Below, one piece after another: positions 39,978-50,700 of a stretch of DNA of 64,000 bases. The DNA is taken from NCBI GenBank assembly GCA_036417435.1, contig CM070899.1, forward strand, positions 3,291,001-3,355,000, given 5' to 3'. How positions within the stretch are numbered: position 1 is the stretch's first letter; every line of letters starts with the position of its first letter. A program made the position numbers and the translations under genes. This DNA is from Inia geoffrensis. Its lineage: Eukaryota; Chordata; Mammalia; Artiodactyla; Iniidae. The notes below the pieces were generated by a model that did not search any database, had not been told where the DNA came from, and saw only the letters and a list, made by a program, of their open reading frames with translations.

Positions 39978-40344
39978 CTTGACTGTTCCTCCCTTGTCTC
40001 TGAGTCCCCTCCCTTCCTGATTAGCAACTGTTTGAACCTCCCCTTTGTAATTCAGGGAAGGTCGTGGAGGCTGAAAAAGTGTATTTCCTGCAAACAAGAA
40101 ATGGGGTACACAGAAAGACTTTTGTGCCCTGGAGCCCCACAGGGTCCTAGTCAGTTTCAGACTCTGGGCAAAAATCAAACAGTATTGTATAGTGCACCAC
40201 GGACATGGTATTTAATCTTCACCACCACTGTTTGGAGACTGTATTTTTATCCTCATTGTACATGAAATGAGGAAACAGTGGTCCTGTAACTTGGCTGGGG
40301 TCACCCAGTGCGATCCTCACTCCCCTAGCACTTTAAGAACTTTT

Positions 40345-40460
40345 TTTTTCTTTGGCTGCACCCTGCAGCATGCAGAACTTCCCTGCCCAGGGATAGAACC
40401 TGCGCCCCAGCAGTGGAAGGGCTGAGCCTTAACCATTGTTCCACCAGGAAAGTCTGCATT
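40345..40460 (-). mobile_element. CHR SINE, short form
   Basis: Flanked by ttaagaactttt (40333, 40461). Confidence 0.87.
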
Positions 40461-40743
40461 TTAAGAACTTTTCTATTCTCCTTCTAGGAAAACTTTTCTT
40501 GCATTAAAAAATATATATATATATTGTTCCATGTGCCTTTTTGTAAGAAAAGTGCACAGACGTCTCTCTAGCCTGACATTGGGCCTCTTTTGCATCCACA
40601 CTAGACCACAGTCTCATTCATAGTGTTTGGTTAATCACGATTCTTCGTGTTAATTTGAATGTCTAATGTTCTTCTCGCTCTTATTTCATATTCCTGCTCA
40701 TGCTTAGTTTCCTCTGAGATACATTTATTATTATTCTTACTAA

Positions 40744-40856
40744 TATTTTGGCTGTGTGGCGTGGCTTGGGGGATCTCAGTTCCCCGACCAGGGATTGAAC
40801 CCAGGCCTCATCAGTGAAGGCCTAGAATCCTAACCAGTAGGCCACCAGGGAACCCC
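40744..40856 (-). mobile_element. CHR SINE, short form
   Basis: 'ttttggctgtgtggcgtggc ... ccaccagggaacccc'. Confidence 0.82.
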
Positions 40857-40860
40857 CTAT

Positions 40861-41520
40861 TATTTTCTACAATGAATCTAATTTCTAGTATCTGTAGGTA
40901 GATTTGCATTTTACCCACCTTACCAAGGTTAACATGTTTGAAATTTCTGTCCTTCCTAATTTTTCTTTCTAACTTCTGCCCATTTCCTGGTTTGAACGTA
41001 ATTAAGATGCTCAGCAGAAACAGATTGTCTGCTAAACATAGCCTAATGGCTGAATCTCTTGACATTGGAAATTAGGGAAAAGCTAATGCTCAGATACAGG
41101 ATGAACTGTCTGAGGAACAGTTTTAGAATGAGTCAAAAGTGCAAGTGGCTATAATTAGGTAGTGTTCAGGCAGAGTTTTAAAAGCAGAGCTCCTAGGATG
41201 CAGGCTGGCTCCATTTCACAAGCATCTTTTGAGCACATAATATATGCCTGGCTGCTGGCACTGTGTGCGCCGGGCGGGCAAGGGGCTCAGGGCGGGGCCC
41301 TCCCTGGAGGAGCTCACAGCCTGTTATTTCTCATCTGCCACTTCTTCTTTTGTCATTTAGGGCATGAGTGGTCTAAGGAAGCGGGTTAACCAGGCCACAC
41401 AGCTGAAACCCGAGAAGGCTGACCCCTCTGTCTATAAACTATAGGGAGAGACCTTCTTCAGCAATTGCTTTTCCAAGCAGCATTTCCTAGTCTATTTAGA
41501 ATTAAAGAAAGAATAAGGCT
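40861..41520. other. Unannotated intergenic DNA
   Basis: No gene recognised; possible MIR-like block near 41210-41330. Confidence 0.4.
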
Positions 41521-41654
41521 GGGAATACCTTGGTGGTCCAGGGATTAGGACTCAGCGCTTTCACTGCCGTGGCCCAGGTTCAATCCCTGGTCGAGGAACT
41601 AAGATCCCACAAGCCACTCAGTGCGGCAAAAAAAAAAAAAAAAAAAAAAAAAAA
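41521..41654 (+). mobile_element. CHR SINE, short form
   Basis: gggaataccttggtggtcca ... 'agccactcagtgcggc' and a long A-tail. Confidence 0.88.
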
Positions 41655-41679
41655 TGTGCAGCAGCAGCAGCATCTGGGA

Positions 41680-41820
41680 TTCTGTTAGAGATGGGATGTT
41701 TCAAACTCCACCCCAGAATGACAGAAGCTTTGGGTGTGGGGCCCTGCAGAATCCAGAGTCACCTGAAGCAGGTGATTTGGGTTCAGGCTAAAGATTGAAA
41801 ACCACTGCTCTGGGCAAAAT
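41680..41820. mobile_element. MER5A-like remnant
   Basis: 'gggatgtttcaaactccacc ... ggttcaggctaaagattgaa aaccactg' suggests a MER5-type hAT element; short and decayed. Confidence 0.4.
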
Positions 41821-42482
41821 CTCACACCAATTCCCTTTTGGTCTTCCTGCTAAGGTCCCTGTTTGTATCCTTTGATCTTCCATTCCGGAGGCCCTTCCAC
41901 GCTCCCTCTCCCAGGGCCTCCGGGTACGAGGCGCAGGTTGTGGACCAGGGTGCAGGCTGTGTGGCCCTTGAGGGCTGAAGTCCACTAGCCCCTGCTCACC
42001 TGGGGAGGCACACCAACGCTGTGTCTACTTACAGGGGGCGCCTTGCTCTAACGCCTCCTCAGGATCAGGACCCACCTGGTCTTCTTTAGGATTCACTATT
42101 ACTTGTCCACAGTGAAGGTGAACAGAAAATGCACATTGGAATCGATGAGGCAGGGGCTCACCTGCTAACTGCATTCGCCTGTTTAACAGGTATTCAATGA
42201 ATATTCAGAAACTGGCTCTGTCTCCAGAAGAGATGAAAGACAGGTGGATGGGGGCTGCCCAAGAAGCTTAGAACCTACCTGGGTGGCAGAAAGGAACATG
42301 AAAGAGACAGTGTGAGAGGAAGATAAATGTGACTTAAAGACAAGTCCCCACATAAGGGGAAAGACCACAAGGAGGTAAGAAGAGAGAAGTCAAATTGCAG
42401 TGGTCTGGAGAGATTAGATGTGGCTTTTCAGAGCCAACAAAGACAGTACCATCAACAATAATAATACCAGGAATAACCACCC

Positions 42483-42800
42483 TTTGTTTTTTTCAATTTA
42501 CTTGATAAAATTCACATAACATACCATTCTAACTATTTGATATGTACAATTCAGCGGCTTTTAGCAGACTTACAAAGTTGTGCAACTATCACTGCTATCT
42601 AATTCCAGAACATTGTCAACACCACAAAAAGAACCCCCGTACCTGTTAGCATTCACACCCATTCCCCCAGCCCCTGGCAGCCATTAATCTACTTTCTGTC
42701 TCTATGTATTTGTCTCATCTGGAAATACCCTGTAAATGAAATCATACAATAGGGTGGCCTTTAGTGTCTGGCTTCTTTCACTTAGCATCATGTTTTTGAG
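42483..42800 (-). mobile_element. Old L1 (L1M-type) 3' end
   Basis: 'cataacataccattctaact ... caactatcactgctatctaa ... taatctactttctgtctcta'. Confidence 0.75.
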
Positions 42801-42953
42801 ACTGATTAATGGGTTTAGGTTTCATTTTGGGGTGATGAAAGTGTTTTGGAGCTAGATAAAGGTGATCGTTCCACAACACTGTGGATGTACTAAATGTCAC
42901 ACTTTAAAATGGTTGATTCTACATTATGTGAATTTTGACTCACATTTTTTAAA

Positions 42954-43302
42954 ATAATTTTTATTTTTATTTATTTATTTTTGGCTGTGTTGGGTCTTCG
43001 TTGCTGTACGCAGGCTTTCTCTAGTTGCAGCGAGCGGGGGCTACTCTTTGTTGCGGTGCATGGGCTTCTCCTTCTGGTGGCTTCTCTTGTTGTGGAGCAC
43101 GGGCCCTAGGCACGTGAGCTTCAGTAGTTGTGGCACACGGGCTCAGTAGTTGTGGCTTGCTGGCTCCAGAGCACAAGCTCAGTAGTTGTGGAGCACGGCT
43201 TAGTTGCTCCACAGCATGTGGGATCTTCCTGGACCAGGGATTGAACCCGTGTGCCCTGCATTGGCGGGCAGATTCTTATCCACTGCACCACCAGGGAAGC
43301 CC
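42954..43302 (-). mobile_element. CHR SINE, long form
   Basis: Flanked by ttgactcaca. Confidence 0.92.
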
Positions 43303-43473
43303 TTGACTCACAAGAAGTAAAAAAAAAAAAAATCAAGGTAGATATGCATTGACTCAGCAGCTCCACTTTAGGAATTTCTCCTATGGGTACACATAAACGT
43401 ATAGGAAATGATGCATATTCAGGGCTGGTCACTGCAGCAGTGTTTGAAAGATCAGGCTATTAGAAACAACCTA

Positions 43474-43797
43474 GGGCTTCCCTGGTGGTGCAGTGGTTAA
43501 CAATCTGCCTGCCAATGCAGGGGATACGGGTTCGAGCCCTGGTCAGGGAGGATCTCACATGCCACGGAGCAGCTAAGCCAGTGAGCCACAACTACTGAGC
43601 CTGGATGCCACGTCTACTGAAGCCCACACGCCTAGAGCCCATGCTCCGCAACCAGAGAAGCCACTGCAATGAGAAACCTGTGCACCACAAGGAAGAGTAG
43701 CCCCCATTCTCTGCAACTAGAGAAAGCCCGCGCGCAGCAATGAAGACCCAGCACAGCCAAAGATAAATGAAATTTAAATTAATAAATTAAAAAAAAT
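43474..43797 (+). mobile_element. CHR SINE, long form
   Basis: gggcttccctggtggtgcag to an A-rich tail; flanks a(a)caa(c/t)ctag. Confidence 0.92.
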
Positions 43798-44386
43798 AAG
43801 CAATCTAGATGACCATCAGTAGGGGACAAGTTAAATAAGGGATGGTACAACTATGAACTAGTATAGCCATTAAATAAAATAATAAAGCTCTTTGGGTACT
43901 GGTAGGGGAAAATCTCCAAGTTAAAGGGTCAAGTAAAAAATACAAAACAGAGCAGAGTTTATACTATGCTACCGTTGGTGTAAGAAAAAGGGGATAAAAG
44001 AATAAAAGATCTCATATAACATGAGATCTTTGGGAAGACCTACCCTATGGGGAGAGGAACTTCGGACAGAGGGGTGGGAGGGAGGATTTCCACTTTGTTG
44101 GCTCTGTTTTTGTTATTTTTGAATCTTGAATCATGTAAATGTATTACCTATTTTATATTAATATATTAAGGTTAGTGGATGTTCAATAGTAAGATGAGAA
44201 CAATACCTGAAAAGAACAGGTATCAACTGACAATTATTTAGTGTGTCCCAGCCCAGTTAAAGCTCCAGGCTGTTGTCCAGGCATTAGGTCCCAAATCGCT
44301 AAATTCTCAGGACCGCTGGGGTGAGCGATCCCGGGGAAGGCCGTCTACACAATAATTTAGGCAGGGAACTGCCTGAAGCTGCCGGG

Positions 44387-44400
44387 GATTGCTTAGCAAC
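44387..44400 (+). promoter_or_regulatory. Second X-box-like motif
   Basis: GATTGCTTAGCAAC contains the palindrome TTGCT-T-AGCAA. The right half-site AGCAAC is perfect and the left half is imperfect. Confidence 0.4.
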
Positions 44401-44468
44401 TAGAGTGAGGAGGCGGGCCGCAGTGCGCACGCGTATACGTAGGGCTGGCGGGCGCGGACAGGGCGTTT

Positions 44469-44480
44469 TGCGCACGCGCG
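44469..44480 (+). promoter_or_regulatory. NRF1-type motif
   Basis: TGCGCACGCGCG matches the NRF1 consensus YGCGCAYGCGCR at every position. A near match, TGCGCACGCGT, lies at 44424-44434. Confidence 0.6.
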
Positions 44481-44513
44481 GGCTAACGGCCTCAAGGAGT
44501 TCAGGGCCAGACG

Positions 44514-44527
44514 GTTGCTAGGGTGAC
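44514..44527 (+). promoter_or_regulatory. X-box-like RFX motif
   Basis: GTTGCTAGGGTGAC: perfect left half-site GTTGCT and one mismatch in the right half (GGTGAC against RRNAAC). It lies about 180 nt upstream of the MOK start codon. Confidence 0.5.
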
Positions 44528-44692
44528 AGGAATACAACATGGCGGCCGGATCCTAATGCTCTCCTTTTAGGGACCACCACGGAGGTCCTAGTTCGCGACC
44601 CTGCCTCAAAGGAGTGGAAGCCAGGGGCACCCTTTCTGTCCCTTTCTTCTCCTTCCACTAACGGCAAGGGGTTGTCGCCGGCTTCCGCATCC

Positions 44693-44702
44693 ATGATGAA
44701 GA
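44693..44702 (+). CDS. MOK: MOK coding exon 1
   Basis: ATGATGAAGA followed by a GT donor (gttgag). The human-like start is the second ATG (44696), giving MKN; using the first gives MMKN. The donor departs from gtaag/gtgag. Reading on without splicing meets TGA after two further codons, so splicing here is required. Confidence 0.82.
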
Positions 44703-47700
44703 GTTGAGTGGGGCTGGGGAGGGGCGGGACGAGAGGGAGGGTGGCGGCGGGACGGGGGCCGGCTTCCGCAGCCGCTCAGAGGGCGGTGGGAGGCACCGAG
44801 GGTGGGGACCCCAAACCTCCCTGGGCTGTTCGAAACCCTAGCCTGCTGGGGTAGCCCGAGGGGTTCGGGGCTACTCTGGGGGCCGTGAGGGGTCCCACAG
44901 CGCCGACCCGAGTCCAGATGAGACTTATTTTGATGCGAGGTTATGTTAGAGTTTGGGGAGCTGACTGAAAAAAAATTTTTTTTAATATTTTTTAAAAGGC
45001 TGGATTGAACCCGAGATTCTTTTCTTGAACATTCGGCAGTAATGTAGTGAGCGGTTACTGTGTGGCTTCCTGCCTTTTATTGACATTGGTTTAGTGGACA
45101 ATTGAGAGGAAAGCTGGGCTGTGTATTTTCTTTTATTATTATTTTTGGGTCAAGCAGTAGTGTTTTTTATCGGAACTTCCTTATAGAAATTTTGAAACAA
45201 CTCTTTAGTGAAAGAGTACTGGGAAGTTGTGAAATGAGGTAGGGGTAAGACATTTACCTGTGCTTCGATTTGTGGATTATGGACAATCCAAGTGTAACAA
45301 CTAGAATGGTCGTCTTCTTTTTTTTTTTACATTACTTTACAGATATAATTGCCATTTACGCTTGTGAGCCAGAGATGCAGAAAAATTCCGACCTCTCTTG
45401 CTGTGAAAAGATTAAATTATGTTAGGTGTAGTTATAATGTTTAATTTGCATTGTATTCTAATTGTCAGTTGGTAGTTGGTATATGGCGTATAGCAACATA
45501 AAGTGTGGACTTATATACACACATTTTACGTATAGTGTGGACTTATATACACATATTTTTTACGGTATTCCTTCCCAACTATTTATTTTGAAAAATTTCG
45601 AATCTACAGAAAAGTTGCAAGAAGAGTACACTGCATATTCATACACCCTTCACCTAGGTGCACCATTTTGCCTTATGTTTGTGTGCCATCTCACTTGTGC
45701 GCTGGCATTTTCTTTCTCTCTGTCTCTCTCAATTATGATTATTTTCGCTGAACCTTTTGAGAGTAGTTGTAGATGTCATTACATTTCACCACTAATAATT
45801 CAGCAAGTATCCCCTAAGAAGAAGAACATTCTCCTACATAATCACAGTACAAATAACATGTTGCTACAATGCTGTTATGTAATATGCAGTCTGTATCTCA
45901 CATTTTCCCAGTTATCCCAATCATATCCATTACAGGTGTTTTTATTTTTTCCAGGATCCCAGTCAAAAAATCACAAATTGCATTTTGTTGCCATATCTTT
46001 TTGGTGTCCTTTAGCTGGCACAGTGTCTTGCCTTTTGTGTCTTTGATGACAACATTTTTCCAGAATCCAGGCCATGTGTTTTGCAGAATGTCCCACAATT
46101 TGGATTTCTCTGATAGTTTCCTCATGATTAGCTTTATTTTTTTTTCTTTTTTCCTTTAACATCTTTATTGGAGTATAATTGCTTTACAATGTTGTGTTAG
46201 TTTCTGCTGTATAACAAAGTGAATCAGCTATATGCATACGTACGTCCCCATATCCCCTCCCTCTTGCGTCTCCCTCCCACCCTCCTTATCCCACTCCTCT
46301 AGGTGGTCGCAAAGCACCAAGCTGCTCACCCTGTGCTATGCAGCTGCTTCCTGCTAGCTATCTATTTTACATTTAGTAGTGTATATATGTCATTGTTACT
46401 CTCTCACTTCGTCCCAGCTTATCCTTCCCCGTCCCCGTGTCCTCTAGTTCATTCTCTACCTCTGCGTCTTTATTCCTGTCCTGCCCCTAGGTTCTTCAGA
46501 ACCTTTTGGGTTTTTTTTCAGATTCCATATGTATGTGTTAGCATACGGTATTTGTTTTTCTCTTTCTGACTTACTTCACTCTGTATAACAGACTCTAGGT
46601 CCATCCACCTCACTACAAATAAATCAATTTCATTTCCTTTTGTGGCTGAGTAATATTCCACTGTATATATGTGCCACATCTTCTTTATCCATTCATCTGT
46701 TGATGGACACTTGGGTTGCTTCCATGTCCTGGCTATTGTAAATAGAGCTGCAATGAACATTGTGGTACATGACTCTTTTTGAATTATGGTTTTCTCAGTG
46801 TATATGCCCAGTAGTGGGATTGCTGGGTCATATGGTAGTTCTATTTTTAGTTTTCTAAGGAACCTCCATACTGTTCTCCATAGTGGCTGTATCAATTTGC
46901 ATTCCCACCAACAGTGCAAGAGGGTTCCCTTTTCTCCACACCCTCTCCAGCATTTATTGTTTGTCGATTTTTTGATGATGGCCATTCTGACTGGTGTGAG
47001 CTGATACCTCACTGTAGTTTTGATTTGCATTTCTCTGATGATTAGTGATGTTGAGCATCCTTTCATGTGTTTGTTGGCAATCTGTATATCTTCTTTGGAG
47101 AAATGTCTATTTAGGTCTTCTGCCCATTTTTGGATTGGGTTGTTTGTTTGTTTGTTGTTTGTTTTTTTGATATTGACCTGCATGAGCTGCTTGTATATTT
47201 TGGAGATTAATCCTTTGTCAGTTGTTTCATTTGCAAATATTTTCTCCCATTCTGAGGTTGTCTTTTTGTCTTGTTTATGGTTTCCTTTGCTGGGCAAAAG
47301 CTTTTAAGTTTCATTAGATCCCATTTGTTTGTTTTTATTTCCATTTCTCTAGGAGGTGGATCAAAAGATCTTGCTGTGATTTATGTCATAGAGTGTTCTG
47401 CCTACGTTTTCCTCTAAGAGTTTTATAGTGTCTGGCCCTACATTTAGGTCTTTAATCCATTTTGAGTTTATTTTTGTGTATGGTGTTAGGAAGTGTTCTA
47501 ATTTCATTCTTTTACATGTAGCTGTCCAGTTTTCCCAGCACCACTTATTGAAGAGGCAGTCTTTCCTCCATTGTATACTCTTGCCTCCTTTATCAAAGAT
47601 AAGGTGACCATCTGTGTGTGGGTTTATCTCTGGGCTTTCTATCCTGTTCCACTGATCTATATTTCTGTTTTTGTGCCAATATCATACTGTCTTGATTACT

Positions 47701-50700
47701 GTAGCTTTGTAGTGTAGTCTGAAGTCCAGGAGCGTGATTCCTCCAGCTCCGTCTTTCTTTCTCAAGACTGCTTTGGCTATTCGGGGTCTTTTGTGTTTCC
47801 ATACAAATTGTGAAATTCTTTGTTCTAGTTCTGTGAAAAATGCATTGGTAGCTTGATGGGGATTGTGTAGATTGCTTTGGGTGGTATAGTCGTTTTCACA
47901 ATGTTGATTCTTCCAATCCAGGAACATGGTATATCTCTCCATCTGTTTGTATCATCTTTAATTTCTTTCATCAGTGTCTTATAATTTTCTGCATACAGGT
48001 CTTTTATCTCCTTAGGTAGGTTTATTCCTAGGTATTTTATTTTTTTTGTTGCAAAGGTAAATCGGAGTGTTTCCTTAATTTCTCTTTCAGATTTTTCATC
48101 GTTAATGTATAGGAATGCAAGAGATTTCTGTGCATTAATTTTGTATCCTGCTACTCTACCAGATTCATTGATTAGCTCTAGTAGTTTTCTGGTAGCATCT
48201 TTAGGATTCTCTATGTATAGTATCATGTCATCTGCAAACAGTGACAGCTTTACTTCTTCTTTTCTGATTTGGATTCCTTTTTCTTCTCTGACTGCTGTGG
48301 CTAAAACTTCCAAAACTATGTTGAATAATAGTGGTGAGAGTGGGCAACCTTGTCTTGTTCCTGATCTTAGAGGAAATGGCTTCAGTTTTTCACCGTTGAG
48401 AACGATGTTGGTTGTGGGTTTGTCATATATGGCCTTTATTATGTTGAAGTAGGTTCCCTCTATGCCTACTTTCTGGAGAGTTTTTTTTTTTTAATACACT
48501 TATTTATTTATTTATTTATTTATGGCTGCGTTGGGTCTTCGTTGCTGTGCACGGGCTTTCTCTAGTTGTGGCAGGTGGGGGTGACTCTTCATTACAGTGC
48601 ACGGGCTTCTCACTGCAGTGGCTTCTCTTGTTGCACAGCACGGGATCTAGGTGCACAGGCTTCAGTAGTTGTGTCACACAGGCTCAGTAGTTTGGCTCAT
48701 GGGCTCTAGAGTGCAGGCTCAATAGTTGTGGCACATGGGCTTAGTTGCTCTGCGGCACATGGAATCTTCCCGGACCAGGGCTCAAACCTGTGTCCCATGT
48801 GTTGGCAGGCGGATTCTTAACCGCTGTGCCACCAGGGAAGTCCCTGGAGAGTTTTTATCATAAATGCATGTTGAATTTTGTCAGAAGCTTTTTCTGCATC
48901 TATTGAGATGATGATATGGTTTTTATCCTTCATTTTGTTAATATGCTGTATCACATTGATTGATTTGCATATATTGAAGAATCCTTTCATTCCTGGGATA
49001 AACCCCACTTGATTATGGTGTATGATCCTTTTAATAGCTGTTGGATTCTGTTTGCTAGTATTTTGTTGAGGATTTTTGCATCTGTGTTCATCAGAGATAT
49101 TGGCCTGTAGTTTTCTTTTTTTGTGACGTCTTTGTCTGGTTTTCGTATCAGGTTGATGGTGGCCTCCTAGAATGAGTTTGGGAGTGTTCCTCCCTGTGCT
49201 ATGTATTAGAAGAGTTTGAGAAGGATAGGTGTTAGCTCTTCTCTAAATGTTTGATAGAATTCGCCTGTAAAGCCATCTGGTCCTGGGCTTTTGTTTGTTG
49301 GAAGATTTTTAATCACAGTTTTAATTTCAGTGCTTGTGATTGGTCTGTTTATATTTTCTATTTCTTCCTGGTTCAGCCTCAGAAGGTTGTGCTTTTCTAA
49401 GAATTTGTCCATTTCTTCCAGGTTGTCCATTTTATTGACATAGAGTTGCTTGTAGTAATCTCTCATGACCCTTTGTATTTCTTCAGTGTCAGTTGTTACT
49501 TCTCCTTTTTCATTTCTAATTCTGTCAATTTGAGTCTTCTCCCTTTTTTTCTTGATGAGTCTGGCTAATGGTTTATCAATTTTGTTTATCTTCTTAAAGA
49601 ACCAGCTTTTAGTTTTACTGATCTTTGCTATCATTTACTTCGTTTCTTTTTCATTTATTTCTGATATGATCTTTATGATTTCTTTTCTTCTGCTAACCTT
49701 GGGTATTTTTGGTCTTCTTTCTCTAATTGCTTTAGGTGCTTTAGGTGTTATTTGAGATTTTTCTTGTTTCTTGAGGTAGGATTGTATTGCTATAAACTTC
49801 CCTCTTAGAACTGCTTTTGCTGCATCCCATAGGTTTTGGGTCGTCGTGGTTTCATTGTCATTTGTTTCTAGGTATTTTTTGATTTCCTCAGTGATCTCTT
49901 GATTATGTAGTAGCATATTGTTTAGCCTCCATGTGTTTGTATTTTTTACAGTTTTTTTTTCTGTAAGTGATATCTAGTCTCATAGCATTGTGGTCAGAAA
50001 AGATACTTGATACAATTTCAATTTTCTTAAATTTACCAAGGCTTGCTTTGTGACCCAAAATATGGTCTATCCTGGAGAATGTTCCATGAGCACTTGAGAA
50101 GAAGTTGTTGTTTTTGGATGGAATGTCCTATAAATATCAATAAATATCAATAAGTCCATCTTGTTCAATGTGTCATTTAAAGTTTTTGTTTCCTTATTTA
50201 CTTTCATTTTGGATGATCTGTCCATTGGTGAAAGTGGGGTGTTAAAGTCCCCTACTATTATTGTGTTACTGTCGCTTTCCCTTTTATGGCTGTTAGCATT
50301 TGCTTTATGTGTTGAGGTGCTCCTATGTTGGGTGCATAAATATTTACAATTGTTATATCTTCTTCTTGGATTGATCCCTTGATCATTATGTAGTGTCCTT
50401 CTTTGTCTCTTGTAATAGTCTTTGTTTTTTGTTTTGTGGTACACGGGCCTCTCACTGTTGTGGCCTCTCCCGTTGCGGAGGACAGGCTCCCGACGCGCAG
50501 GCTCAGTACTTGTGGCTCACGGGCCTAGTTGCTTCGCAGCATGTGGGATCTTCCCAGACCAGGGCTCAAACCCGTGTCCCCTGCATTGGCAGGAGGATTC
50601 TCAACCACTGCGCCACCAGGGAAGCCCCTCCCCTGCCTCTCTGGGGGCATGGGAACACACTCTTAAGTCCTCAGTGTGACGGATTGTGTCTTACTGATCT

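Larger units (their letters stand above)
39088..40159 (-). mobile_element. Solo LTR D (ERV1-type) with nested L1 and SINE
   Basis: TGCTGTCG...GTTTCA with 4 bp duplication GACT (39084-39087, 40160-40163). Same family as LTRs A-C. An L1 fragment, itself carrying a SINE, interrupts it at about 39500-39977. Confidence 0.9.
44290..44910 (+). promoter_or_regulatory. MOK: MOK CpG-island promoter
   Basis: A CpG-rich block surrounds the first coding exon. It contains two X-box-like motifs (44387-44400, 44514-44527), an NRF1-type motif (44469-44480) plus a near match (44424-44434), and a YY1-type aacATGGCGGCC (44536-44547). No TATA box is seen. Confidence 0.75.

Noticed and set aside
46518..47297. 259-codon minus frame at 46.5-47.3 kb as a gene
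   Set aside because: It is the C-terminal part of L1 ORF2 in a truncated, frameshifted L1.
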